A DNA stretch of 31,612 nt from Lachnospiraceae bacterium OF09-6 (GTDB taxonomy: Bacteria > Bacillota > Clostridia > Lachnospirales > Lachnospiraceae): contig QUMM01000035.1 of assembly GCA_003435055.1 (NCBI GenBank), positions 1 to 31,612 of the forward strand. Direction: 5' to 3'. Made by a program: the position numbers and the translations under genes. Shown here in pieces: positions 1 to 7,928 of the stretch (positions within the stretch are counted from its first letter, which is position 1; each line of letters opens with the position of its first letter). The notes under the pieces were generated by a model, which saw nothing but the letters and a program-made list of their open reading frames with translations, searched no databases and had not been told where the DNA came from.

Positions 1-129
1 AATATCCCGGACTCTTTCAAGAAGATCGTCATTGTAAATGGCAGCAAAAAGCCTTGGAGAAATGATGAAGGTTTTGTCATCATGGGAATGAAGTATTTCT
101 TGCTGAATGTGAATAGTCTGGAATTTTAA
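1..129 (+). CDS. C-terminal end of an AAA-type ATP-binding protein (DUF4143-like), partial
   Basis: Frame 1 is open from the first base of the window to TAA at 127-129, giving 42 residues of a protein that starts outside. The tail (KIVIVNGSKKPWRNDEGFV, then a hydrophobic end MGMKYFLLN) resembles the end of archaeal/bacterial ATPases with a DUF4143 domain, where an 'IDGI..I.V.DFLL' strand closes the protein. These ATPases are common, often repeated accessory genes in Lachnospiraceae with no settled cellular role. A terminator-like hairpin follows at 194-243. The family call rests on a short tail only. Another fragment of a similar ATPase lies on the minus strand at 28702-28950. Confidence 0.5.
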   Translation, partial: NIPDSFKKIVIVNGSKKPWRNDEGFVIMGMKYFLLNVNSLEF

Positions 130-193
130 GTCGATTTGAGTTGTTGCTGTGGTGTTGTTCTATTTCAAAAAAGAGTGAAATGATATAAATAAG

Positions 194-243
194 GCCACGG
201 CTGATTTCGTGTTGGAACAGCCGTGGCTCAGTTTATTTTTTTA
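194..243 (+). terminator. Rho-independent terminator after the ATPase gene
   Basis: Perfect 10-bp arms GCCACGGCTG (194-203) and CAGCCGTGGC (218-227) with a 14-nt loop, followed by a T-rich stretch from 231. It probably ends the upstream ATPase transcript. The GTG that opens the next reading frame (209) sits inside the loop, so that start would be awkward to use on a transcript crossing the hairpin. Confidence 0.7.
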
Positions 244-415
244 TCCGTACAAAAGATGTTATACAGTTCAGGAGTTACAGGAAATCTTAGGATTCAGCAG
301 ACCTACTATTTATAACCTTTTAAAGAAAAAGGAATTCCGGTGGATCCAGTTGGATGGCGGAAAGTATCGCATCTCTAAGAAGAGTTTCGATGACTGGCTC
401 GATAACTTGGAATAA
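209..415 (+). CDS. Small excisionase-like helix-turn-helix protein
   Basis: A 68-aa frame whose core (YTVQELQEILGFSRPTIYN, then KYRISKKSFDDWLDN) is a MerR/excisionase-type winged HTH module (HTH_17 style). Residues about 18-37 form the HTH, and the 'RISKKSFDDWL' strand-helix closes the module. Such single-domain proteins are typical Xis/recombination-directionality or regulatory factors of integrative elements. The same module occurs three times in the next gene. The start is uncertain: the only in-frame starts are GTG 209 and TTG 212, both inside the terminator loop, and no clear ribosome site precedes them. The gene may be 5'-truncated or use an unusual start. An imperfect terminator follows at 424-470. 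Proximity to the tRNA-derived att remnant at 3025-3066 supports a mobile-element context. Confidence 0.6.
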   Translation: MLEQPWLSLFFYPYKRCYTVQELQEILGFSRPTIYNLLKKKEFRWIQLDGGKYRISKKSFDDWLDNLE

Positions 416-423
416 TAAAAAAC

Positions 424-470
424 AGGGTGTTGATCAGGCAGATATTGTCTGCATCGACATCCTAAATTTT
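424..470 (+). terminator. Imperfect Rho-independent terminator after the small HTH gene
   Basis: Outer arms AGGGTGTTGAT (424-434) and ATCGACATCCT (453-463) pair with two G-T wobbles. Inner arms GCAGA (438-442) and TCTGC (448-452) close the hairpin, which is followed by AAATTTTTAT. This separates the 68-aa gene from the 315-aa gene. Confidence 0.6.
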
Positions 471-537
471 TATCTGGATTTGAGATATGATATAAGAAAA
501 AACACTAACACTAAAAAAGACAGGAAGTGAAGAATAA

Positions 538-1485
538 ATGGCAACAGCAATTATGAAACAAAAAGGAATTCCGGAAATGGACGATGTGGAAGAAATCATT
601 TCGAAGATTTCAGAAGAAAGTCCCTACAAACGGCGTCCAACACAAAAGAGAACCTGGATGACCGTGCCGGAAATGGGAAAGCTGCTGGGATTAAAAAAGA
701 CAGATCGATACTGGCTGGTACATAAAAATGTTTTTGAATCTAAAGAGATTGTCGGAAAGATACGAATCAATATTGCCAGCTTTGAAAAATGGTACGCCAA
801 TCAGATTAAATATCATAAAGTTACCGGAGAAGAACCGGGGAAAGAATTGAAATCCTGGTCCTATTCCGTTAAGGAAGTTGCGGATCTGTTGGGTGTTGAT
901 GAATATCTTGTTTATGATTTACTCAAGAAAAATCAAATGGAAGCTGTTATTGTCGATTACTGGAAACGAATACCAAAAGAATCTTTTCAGAACTGGTATA
1001 AAAGCCAGTCCCGGTATCGGACAAAGGAAGACAGAGAAAAGGACGCTCTTCTGGAAGATGCAACAATTACGATGCCTGAGATGGCACAGCTGCTTGGAAC
1101 AACCAGAAGCGCAGTATATACAATTCTTGATAATCCAAAGTATAGTCATTTTTTTGAATTCATTGTGATTGCGGAAAAGAAAAGGATCACAAAAGAGAGT
1201 TTTCAAAAATTCCTGGAAGGTCAGGACCGTTATAAGCTGGATTTATCAAATGATTATGAAGAACTTGCACAGGAACAAAATATTGCCCTGGCTAATTTCC
1301 GGCGGAAGAAATTATCACAGACCGGAATACGAGGAAGCAATGGAAATATAAAGTATCTTACTTTTGATGAAGCTTCCTATCTGGCAACTGTTGCTGATGA
1401 AGTCGATCCGGAACTTCTGGCAAAAGTATTGGCTAATCCAGAGATGCGGGCATTGCTCAATTCACTGGCGAAGACGATGAAGTAA
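538..1485 (+). CDS. Protein with three tandem excisionase/MerR-like HTH modules
   Basis: 315 aa, start ATG 538 with AGGAAGTGA about 9 nt upstream. Three copies of one DNA-binding module are spaced about 68 residues apart: about 39-90 (WMTVPEMGKLLGLKK ... INIASFEKWY), about 107-158 (SYSVKEVADLLGVDEY ... RIPKESFQNWY) and about 176-230 (TITMPEMAQLLGTTRS ... RITKESFQKFL). Each keeps the 'V/MxEMAxLLGxxxxxxY' helix-turn-helix and the 'RIxxxSFxxW' ending. The last ~85 residues are charged and helical with no recognised fold. A multivalent architecture suggests binding to spaced direct repeats, such as an att arm region or element regulatory region; that is inference. It is probably an accessory-element protein like its small neighbour at 209. 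I do not recognise an established gene name. Confidence 0.75.
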   Translation: MATAIMKQKGIPEMDDVEEIISKISEESPYKRRPTQKRTWMTVPEMGKLLGLKKTDRYWLVHKNVFESKEIVGKIRINIASFEKWYANQIKYHKVTGEEPGKELKSWSYSVKEVADLLGVDEYLVYDLLKKNQMEAVIVDYWKRIPKESFQNWYKSQSRYRTKEDREKDALLEDATITMPEMAQLLGTTRSAVYTILDNPKYSHFFEFIVIAEKKRITKESFQKFLEGQDRYKLDLSNDYEELAQEQNIALANFRRKKLSQTGIRGSNGNIKYLTFDEASYLATVADEVDPELLAKVLANPEMRALLNSLAKTMK

Positions 1486-1540
1486 TGAAAAATAGTGAAA
1501 AAATAGTGTAATTTTAGTGGAAAAACAATTCATAAAACGA

Positions 1541-1566
1541 TATAATATATGGATGAAATGGAGGTG
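1541..1566 (+). promoter_or_regulatory. -10 box and ribosome site that set the fic start
   Basis: A consensus TATAAT lies at 1541-1546 (a weak TGGAAA 17 bp upstream may serve as -35), and GGAGGTG lies at 1560-1566. Transcription would begin near 1552, downstream of ATG 1549. The ribosome site is 6 nt before GTG 1573, so GTG 1573 is the likely start. Confidence 0.5.
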
Positions 1567-1572
1567 GATCAT

Positions 1573-2672
1573 GTGATTAAGGTTACGCTAACAAATGAAA
1601 TTTTAAAAAGAATATCGGAAATAGACGAAAAGCGTTTTTCTCTTAGTACGATAGAAATGCCACCTGTTATAAAAAACAGACTTAGAAAAAACTCTAAGAA
1701 AAAAAGTTCCTATGCTTCTAATAAGATTGAAGGAAATCCATTAACTGAAAAACAGGCAAATGAGGCTATTGATAGTGATCCTCACAAACATTTTTTAAAG
1801 CCAGAACAGGAAGTTCGTAATTACTTTTTGGCTTTAAATTTTTAGAAGAAAAACTGAAAAAGAAAGAAGTTTTTTCAAAAGAAATGATTTTAGAAGTGCA
1901 GGCAATGGTTGAAAAAGGTGCGTCAAAAGAAAAGATAGGCTTAAGAGGCCCTATGCCACCTGGAATGTTATTTGCAGTATATGATTCCGAAACAGGCGCA
2001 GCGGAATATATTCCACCAGAGTATATTGATATTCCAGACTTGTTGGATGAACTTGTTGAATATGTAAATACTACAGATGATCATCCGCTGATTATTGCTG
2101 CTGTAGTTCATTATCAATTGGTTACCATTCATCCTTTTGAAGATGGAAATGGAAGAACCGCCAGATTAATGTCAGGCTATATTCTTGATTATTATGGATA
2201 TGGTTTTAATGGAATAGGTTCTCTGGAAGAATATTTTGCCTATGATCCAGATGAGTATTATGCATCACTGCAAATGGGGTTACCGGCGTTATATTATTCA
2301 GGAAGAGAAAACCCTCCTCATCCGGAAATATGGATCAATTATTTTTTGCGGATGATGGAATTGTATTCTAAAAAGGTATATGAATTATCAAAAACATCCG
2401 AAAACGACGAGTTAGATGGAAGTCTATCTTATTTAAATGCAAAAGAAAAAGAATTCTTAGCATTTCTGTTAAAAAAGCGATTATATGAGTTTACACCAAT
2501 TGAAGTAAGCAAAATGCTTGGTGTAACCAACAAAACGATTATTAATCGATGTGCAAAGCTGGTAAATAATGGTTTGTTAATTCCAATCATTGTAAAGACA
2601 CGAGTCCGATCTTATCGGTTAAGTGATTTTTCAAAGACAAATGAGAAAAAGATTTTGAAAAAAATATCGTAA
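1573..2672 (+). pseudogene. Fic family (Fido) AMP-transferase-like protein, frameshifted
   Basis: Two abutting frames (to TAG 1843-1845, then on to 2672) rebuild one Fic protein of about 365 aa. Fic enzymes move AMP, or less often another phosphate-containing group, from a nucleotide to a target protein. The catalytic motif HPFEDGNGRTAR is intact in the second frame. The N-terminal part carries an S-x-x-x-E-G-N stretch (SNKIEGN) like the inhibitory helix of self-restrained class II Fic proteins. A winged-HTH-like C-terminus (EVSKMLGVTNKTIINRCAKL) is typical of the 'Fic family protein' group. Adding one T to the T5 run at 1839-1843 restores '...ALNFLEEKLKKK...', so a single-base deletion splits the gene. 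It could be real inactivation, slippage or a sequence error. It may be a toxin-like cargo gene of the element; no separate antitoxin gene is evident. Confidence 0.8.
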
Positions 2673-2697
2673 TAAAATATAAAATTTGCCAGTCAAA

Positions 2698-2735
2698 AAC
2701 GCATGGACAAACCGTCTCGTATGCGTTATATTATT
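2698..2735 (+). terminator. Weak hairpin after fic
   Basis: Arms AACGCAT (2698-2704) and ATGCGTT (2721-2727) with a 16-nt loop are followed by an AT-rich but not pure T tract. This is a plausible weak terminator for the fic transcript. Confidence 0.35.
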
Positions 2736-3024
2736 TATAGACAAGAAAATATCTTGTACTTACGATAGAAAAGTTTAATTGAATACTGTTTACCATGATC
2801 GAACGTACGAAGCATGGTGGTCATATAACAGGTGTCGATGGTAATATCAAGGCATTCCCCGATTATTAGCTGGAGCAAACAATCAGCTAACTTTCAGAGC
2901 TTTACAGAGCTTGACAGAGGGGGTATTCAGAATAACTCAAATTGAATCGGAAACAGTTTTATATAGTGTCCCACTTGGGTTTACCTTACCTCAGATTGAC
3001 AGAGAGTGACAATAGGTTGGAGCT

Positions 3025-3066
3025 CTCCTAAGCGAGGGGTCGGAGGTTCAAATCCTCTTGGCGACG
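3025..3066 (+). other. att remnant: 3' half of tRNA-Arg(CCT)
   Basis: The segment reads as anticodon loop CTCCTAA (3025-3031, anticodon CCT), anticodon 3' stem GCGAG, variable loop GGGTC, T-stem GGAGG with loop TTCAAAT and CCTCT, acceptor 3' strand TGGCGAC, and discriminator G at 3066. No CCA is encoded. The matching 5' half of the tRNA is absent upstream, so this is not a functional tRNA. A 3' tRNA copy beginning at the anticodon loop is the usual attachment-site duplication left by tRNA-targeting integrases. By geometry, the intact tRNA-Arg(CCT) and the rest of the element should lie left of this window, and chromosome should begin to the right. Confidence 0.8.
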
Positions 3067-3072
3067 GGCTTC

Positions 3073-3128
3073 AAAGCGTTCGAAAATGTTAGCTGGATTA
3101 GCTGACAACGAACGCTTTTGTTATTTTC
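3073..3128 (+). terminator. Terminator following the tRNA remnant
   Basis: Arms AAAGCGTTCG (3073-3082) and CGAACGCTTT (3109-3118), then TTGTTATTTT. The 26-nt loop contains two direct copies of TTAGCTG. It is most simply the native terminator of the tRNA-Arg gene, left on the chromosome side of the att site. Confidence 0.75.
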
Positions 3129-3404
3129 AAATCACGTTCGTGACACAAAAATTCCATTCAAAATGATCAATTTCCAGCTAACGCAATCCGATTTTTGTTA
3201 GCTGACAGCTAATCAAAATCACCGGTTTGCAAACATGGGTTTTAGGAAGTCCAGCTAACATTTGGGTTCCGCTCTGTTGTCACCCCTTATTCGGGGATGT
3301 AAATCAGAGAAAAGGCGGGAAAAGAAACAATCTCTCCCAAACCTGCAAACATAAATTAGCTGAAACAGTATTCAATTGAATTAAGTAATTGTCAGAAAGA
3401 AAAA

Positions 3405-3513
3405 ATGATAGAAGCTTATGAAAAAATCATATCGAATATACAAGAAGATGACCTGGCAGTTACACGGTGTACATTGAGAAAAATCCGATAGCTTATGGAA
3501 GAAATAAAATAGT
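3405..3513 (+). pseudogene. Small ORF broken by a stop codon
   Basis: ATG 3405 opens 28 codons (MIEAYEKIISNIQEDD...) to TAG 3489-3491. The same frame continues after that stop (LMEEIK) to TAG 3511-3513. Reading the internal TAG as CAG would give one 36-aa helical peptide, suggesting a nonsense mutation. I do not recognise the family and no strong ribosome site is present. The rest of 3129-3640 holds the repeats described above and the operon control region. Confidence 0.35.
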
Positions 3514-3571
3514 GATTAATACAACGGAGTAAGAAAAGCTCCTTCATATATTAGAATAAAAATAAATTTTG

Positions 3572-3608
3572 TTGAGGTTAAATTGAGATTGACTTTGTAT
3601 TGTATAAG
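3572..3608 (+). promoter_or_regulatory. OmpR/PhoB-type direct repeat box and -10 for the envelope operon
   Basis: Two abutting 11-mers, TTGAGGTTAAA (3572-3582) and TTGAGATTGAC (3583-3593), match at 8 of 11 positions. After 9 bp comes TATAAG (3603-3608), with no good -35 box. Tandem 11-bp repeats ending about 10 bp before a -10 are the known geometry for OmpR/PhoB-family activators, which replace -35 contacts. The regulator at 5090-5761 is the obvious candidate. Confidence 0.45.
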
Positions 3609-3639
3609 TATGAAATAAAAAGGAATCAGGTGATGTACA

Positions 3640-5072
3640 ATGAAAAAGCATAAAATATGTAAAATCCTTCTTATTATACTGGCAATTTTTTTATGTGTGG
3701 CTTTTTATGAATTGCTCGGAATCTGCGTTGCATATAAAAAGCAGCCGGAAGTGTCCAATACAACCAAAAAAGAAACAAAAATTGGGTCATGGAACGAATG
3801 CAGTGAAAATACAGAACGGGCAGTAATCATAGAAAAGAATCCAGAAGCGCTTTTACAAAGAGTGCGTTTGATCAAGAATGCAAAAAAGGAAATTATTCTT
3901 TCTACTTTTGCATTTCAATCCGATGAAAGTGGAAAATTGATTTTAGGAGCACTGTATGATGCGGCAGACAGAGGTGTACATATTCGTCTGTTAGTAGATG
4001 GAATGGAGAGCTGGATTGATATGGAAGGAAATCCGTATTTCTATGGATTATCTTCCCATGAGAATGTTGAAATTAAACTGTATAATAAGGCCAATCCGTT
4101 GAAACCGTGGAAAATGATGGGTAGAATGCATGATAAATATTTGATTGCAGATGGAAAGAGATATATTCTTGGGGGAAGAAATACATACAATTATTTCCTG
4201 GGTGATTTTCCGGGACATAAGAACTATGACAGAGACGTGTTAGTGGTTTGCGATGAACCTGAGAAAGAAAATTCAGTTAACCAGTTGTCAGAGTATTTTG
4301 AAACCATATGGAATCAGGAAGACAGTGGTTATTTTCATAACAATAAAAAACTGGCAAATAGAAAATCTGTAAAGAACGCAGTTTAGAGCTGCAGAACAGC
4401 TATCAGAAATATTTTGAAGAGAATAAGGAAAGAATCTGCGAGACCGATTATACGGACGAAACTTTTGAGACAGAAAAGATTACATTAGTGTCAAATCCTA
4501 TTCACACAGGTTCCAAAGAACCAGTAGTGTGGTATCAGTTGGGAGAATTGATGAAAAATGCAAAAAATCGTGTGAAGATCCACACGCCATATATTATCTG
4601 TAATGATATGATGTATAATACATTGGAGGAGATTGCAGAGAACGTTTCAGATTTTTCTATCATGACAAATTCAGTTGCGAATAATGGGAATCCATTTGGG
4701 TCTGCCGATTATGCGAAAAACAGAAATAGAATCTTAAGTACAGGAATTAATATCTGGGAATATGAAGGCGGTTATTCATACCACGGAAAAAGTATTCTGA
4801 TTGACGATGATCTGTCTGTAATCGGTTCCTTTAATATGGACATGAGAAGTGCATATCTGGATACGGAACTGATGCTTGTAATACGCAGTAAAGATATTAA
4901 TAAACAGTTGGAAGAGGGCATGATGGAATATGAAAAAGTGTCCCGCCAGATATTAGAAGGCGGAACTTATAATGATCCATATCATGTAGAGCCAATCGAA
5001 TTAACAAAGAAACGTCAGAGAAAAATATTTTTGGTACAGCATCTGCTTGGATGGGCAAGGTATCTGTTTTAA
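3640..5072 (+). pseudogene. Phospholipase D / cardiolipin synthase-like protein, frameshifted
   Basis: Two frames (3640-4386 and roughly 4371-5072) rebuild one ~477-aa PLD-superfamily protein. An N-terminal hydrophobic segment (about residues 9-29) anchors it to the membrane. The first HKD motif, HDKYLIADGKRYILGGRN, is in frame one. The second, HGKSILIDDDLSVIGSFN, is in frame two. Two HKD motifs form one active site that carries a phosphatidyl-enzyme intermediate, as in bacterial cardiolipin synthases. One A missing from the AAA at 4371-4373 explains the break: restoring it gives KSVKERSLELQNSYQ. Each product alone lacks half the catalytic site, so activity should be lost if the deletion is real. 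It heads an operon with a two-component system, a FUSC-like protein and a phosphatidyltransferase fragment, which fits phospholipid or envelope remodelling. Confidence 0.8.
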
Positions 5073-5089
5073 TAAGGAGGAAGGAAAAC

Positions 5090-5761
5090 GTGTTTCAAAT
5101 ATTGATTGTAGAAGATGATAAAGAATTAAGCCAGCTATTCCAAAAAGTGCTTGAGAAGAATGGATATCAAGTCAAAAGTGCATCGGATGGAGCACAGGCA
5201 TTAGAAGTATTGGATAAGGAACATATTGATCTGATCATTTCTGATATTATGATGCCGGTTATGGATGGCTATGAACTGGTGTCAGAACTTCGTTCAGCAG
5301 GATATCAGATACCAGTGCTTATGATCACTGCGAAAGGTTCCTTTGATGATATGCGTCAGGGATTTTTTTCGGGAAGTGATGATTATATGGTAAAACCGGT
5401 AAATGTGAATGAAATGGTTTTAAGAGTCGGAGCACTGCTTCGCCGTGCACAGATATTGAATGAACACAAAATTGTGATCGGTTCAACAGAGTTTGATTAT
5501 GATGCAATGACGGTTACAACTGATAAGGAAAGTCTTGTTTTACCTAAAAAACAATTCCTGCTTTTATATAAGCTTGCAGCTTCGCCAGGCAGAACATTTA
5601 CAAAACAACAGTTGATGGATGAAGTATGGGGATACGAGACGGAGGCAGACCCACATACAATAGAGGTACATATAGGAAGAATCAGAGAGCGTTTTAAAGA
5701 TAACCCGGATTTTGAAATCGTAACAATGCGTGGAATTGGATACAAGGTGGTGAAAAAATAA
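5090..5761 (+). CDS. OmpR/PhoB-family response regulator
   Basis: 223 aa from GTG 5090, chosen because AAGGAGG (5074-5080) precedes it and the protein then begins MFQILIVEDD, the normal start of a receiver domain. A longer frame from 5051 would run back into the PLD gene. Receiver domain about 1-115: acidic pair E8-D9-D10, phosphoacceptor D52 in SDIMMP, switch Thr in MITAK, and Lys in MVKPVN. The C-terminal winged helix, about 130-220, ends 'TMRGIGYKV', typical of the family. Its stop shares one base with the kinase start (TAATG at 5759-5763), so the pair is translationally coupled. The likely target is its own operon through the direct repeats at 3572-3593. Confidence 0.9.
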   Translation: MFQILIVEDDKELSQLFQKVLEKNGYQVKSASDGAQALEVLDKEHIDLIISDIMMPVMDGYELVSELRSAGYQIPVLMITAKGSFDDMRQGFFSGSDDYMVKPVNVNEMVLRVGALLRRAQILNEHKIVIGSTEFDYDAMTVTTDKESLVLPKKQFLLLYKLAASPGRTFTKQQLMDEVWGYETEADPHTIEVHIGRIRERFKDNPDFEIVTMRGIGYKVVKK

Positions 5762-6804
5762 TGGAACAAAAGAAAAAAAAAGGATTGCGGATCCGATCCT
5801 GTCTGACTGGTGCAATCTGGCTGGCACTTGTATTTTCAACAGTCATATCTGCTTTATTATTTGCTTTTTTGAATCATTTTTTTAATCTGCCGGGCGGCAT
5901 ACCTGTGCTTGGCTGGCTTTTGATTTTCAATACATTGATTGCAGGGCTGATCACTTCCTTTATCAATGCAAAGTTACTGGAACCAATTACCAGACTTAGT
6001 AAAGCAATGAAGGAAGTTTCTCAGGGAGATTTTGAACAGCATTTGGAAACGAACAGCCGTATAGCAGAAGTTGGAGAATCTTATCAAAGTTTTAACGTTA
6101 TGACAAAAGAACTTCGTGCAACAGAGGTGCTGCAGATGGATTTTGTATCTAATGTTTCTCATGAGTTTAAGACCCCGATTAATGCCATTGAAGGATATAC
6201 AATGCTGCTTCAGGGAGAAGAACTGTCTCCGGATCAAGAGGAATATGTAGAAAAAATCTTATTTAACACCCAAAGACTTTCCGGATTGGTTGGTAATATT
6301 TTGCTGTTATCCAAGTTAGAGAATCAGAATATACCAATGAAAAAAACAGAATATCGTCTGGATGAACAGATCCGTCAGGCATTTCTTTCATTGGAAACAA
6401 AATGGACAGAAAAAGAAATTGGTTTTCAGGTAGAATTGGAGGAAGTTAAATATACTGGGAATGAAGGACTTTTTATGCATATCTGGATAAATCTTTTGGA
6501 TAATGCGATTAAGTTCAGTCCTTCAAAGGGGACAATTACGATGTTTCTGAAACAAGAACAGGATTCTGTTAAGTTCATTCTGGAAGATGAAGGACCAGGA
6601 ATAGAGGATGATGTAAAATCCAGAATATTTGACAAGTTCTATCAGGTAGATGGATCTCATAAAGCAGAAGGAAATGGCCTAGGTCTTGCACTTGTAAAAC
6701 GGATTGTAGATAGTGCCGGAGGAACAATCAAAGCAGAAAACCGTGAATATGGTGGATGCAGGTTTGTTATAGAGCTGCCAAAGCAGAAAGATGAGATTAT
6801 ATAG
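5761..6804 (+). CDS. Short-loop (intramembrane-sensing type) sensor histidine kinase
   Basis: 347 aa. Two membrane helices, about 17-41 and 50-70, are separated by only ~8-10 residues, so there is no real extracellular sensor domain. Kinases built this way (LiaS/BceS style) read membrane state or a partner membrane protein. A HAMP-like linker follows (LEPITRLSKAMKEVSQGDF). The HisKA box is NVSHEFKTPINAI with H134. The HATPase domain shows the N box (NLLDNAIKFSP), G1 (DEGPGIED), F box (FDKFYQVD) and G2 (GNGLGLALVKRI). It partners the regulator at 5090. The neighbouring FUSC-like membrane protein and PLD enzyme make envelope stress a reasonable stimulus class, but the signal cannot be read from sequence. 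Confidence 0.9.
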   Translation: MEQKKKKGLRIRSCLTGAIWLALVFSTVISALLFAFLNHFFNLPGGIPVLGWLLIFNTLIAGLITSFINAKLLEPITRLSKAMKEVSQGDFEQHLETNSRIAEVGESYQSFNVMTKELRATEVLQMDFVSNVSHEFKTPINAIEGYTMLLQGEELSPDQEEYVEKILFNTQRLSGLVGNILLLSKLENQNIPMKKTEYRLDEQIRQAFLSLETKWTEKEIGFQVELEEVKYTGNEGLFMHIWINLLDNAIKFSPSKGTITMFLKQEQDSVKFILEDEGPGIEDDVKSRIFDKFYQVDGSHKAEGNGLGLALVKRIVDSAGGTIKAENREYGGCRFVIELPKQKDEII

Positions 6805-6837
6805 TTTTAAGATAAATTAGAAGATGGGAGGATTTAT

Positions 6838-7928
6838 ATGACATTTTATCAGGAGTTGCAGTTAAATCAGGCAGGTTCTAAAAACCTGTTGAAAAAGAGT
6901 GAAACACTAAAAGAAAAATTATATCATATGTGGGTATATCTGGTGAAGATAGCTGTTACAATGGCATTTTGTTTTTTCTTTGTTAGTATTTTCAGCATCC
7001 TATTTGGAAATGAGAACAGCATTGTAGGTGTAGTAGTCTTATTATGTCTCATGGTGTTTAGAAATGCGGATCTGGGGATCCACACCGGACAATCTACGAT
7101 GCTTTTGGCTTTGTTCTTTGTAATTATGACTGTATGTCCGCATTTAGCAAATCAGTTTTCACCGGTATTGGGAATGCTGTTAAATATTGCGGCACTGGCT
7201 GTGTTGATTCTGTTCGGATGCCATAATCCATTCATGTTTAATCAATCTACATTGGTTCTTGGGTATCTGCTGCTATATGGTTATGATGTTACGGGAAAAA
7301 GCTATCAGATGCGATTAGTCGGAATGGCTTTAGGTGCAGCACTTACCTGCTTCGTATTTTATCGAAATCATAAAAACAGAACTTATAAAAGAAATCTGAA
7401 AGATCTGATACAAGAATTTGATATCACTTCTTCCAGAACAAAATGGCAGATATGTCAGATTTTATGCGTACCGATTGTCCTTTGCATTGCAGAACTTTGT
7501 AATATGCCACGTGCAATGTGGCTGGTATTGCGGCCATGTCCACGATTTTGCCGTTTATGGAAGATATGCACTACAGAGTCCGTAAAAGGATTGTCGGAAA
7601 TATTGCAGGTGTTATATGTTTTACAGTATTATATTTTCTGCTTCCTTCATCAATCTATGCATATATAGGAATTCTTGGTGGAATCGGTGTAGGATTTTCA
7701 GCACAATATGGCTGGCAGGCAGTATTTAACACATTTGGTGCTTTAGCCATTGCTGCAGAGACTTATGGACTACAAGGAGCGGTTAGTCTTAGAGTGATTC
7801 AAAATGTTTTTGGTGTTGGGTTTGCTTTAGCATTTTGTGTTATATTTTATTGGTTTATGTCTAAAAAAAAGGAAAGTGAGGTGACCGTACATGCAGAGGG
7901 AAGTGAATCAGGAAGAAAATTTGAATAG
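6838..7928 (+). pseudogene. FUSC-like integral membrane protein, frameshifted
   Basis: Two overlapping frames (6838-7668 and 7518-7928) form one ~363-aa protein after adding one G to the GG at 7520-7521, which restores PRAMWAGIAAMS. Ribosome site GGGAGG is at 6826-6831. The rebuilt protein has about 4-5 membrane helices, a cytosolic loop (residues about 178-205), then a second set of helices with GIAAMSTILPF. This is the two-block layout of fusaric-acid-resistance/aromatic-acid exporter-like (FUSC, YccS/YhcK-type) proteins. The frameshift would remove the second block. It is the fourth gene of the envelope operon, between the kinase and a phosphatidyltransferase start. Transport substrate is unknown. 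Confidence 0.7.

Larger units (their letters stand above)
2866..3362. repeat. Nine copies of heptamer TTAGCTG/CAGCTAA around the tRNA remnant
   Basis: Copies reading TTAGCTG start at 2866, 3089, 3098, 3198 and 3356. Copies reading CAGCTAA start at 2884, 3175, 3206 and 3252. The pairs 2866/2884 and 3198/3206 form palindromes, the latter with a single A between arms. About 0.06-0.07 copies would be expected by chance in this length on both strands. They could be arm-type sites for an integrase or sites for the HTH proteins encoded at 209-1485. Confidence 0.7.
2777..3377. repeat. 15-bp inverted repeat bracketing a 600-bp non-coding att region
   Basis: AATTGAATACTGTTT at 2777-2791 is the exact reverse complement of 2777's partner at 3363-3377. 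Allowing one mismatch, the match extends to 17 of 18. The span between holds no gene I can support, only the tRNA remnant, a terminator and the TTAGCTG repeats. No target-site duplication is visible outside the arms, so a MITE-like origin is possible but unproven. Confidence 0.6.

Noticed and set aside
878..1351. Other-frame ORFs within the triple-HTH gene (both strands)
   Set aside because: They are shadows of a gene with a clear domain repeat in its own frame.
2795..2869. 24-aa ORF (MIERTKHGGHITGVDGNIKA...) at the edge of the att block
   Set aside because: No ribosome site, starts just inside the inverted-repeat arm and ends in a TTAGCTG copy. It looks like a chance frame or an unrecognised remnant, so I did not list it as a gene.
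3025..3066. Functional tRNA-Arg gene
   Set aside because: Only the 3' half is present. The upstream bases do not supply the acceptor 5' strand, D-arm or a pairing anticodon 5' stem.
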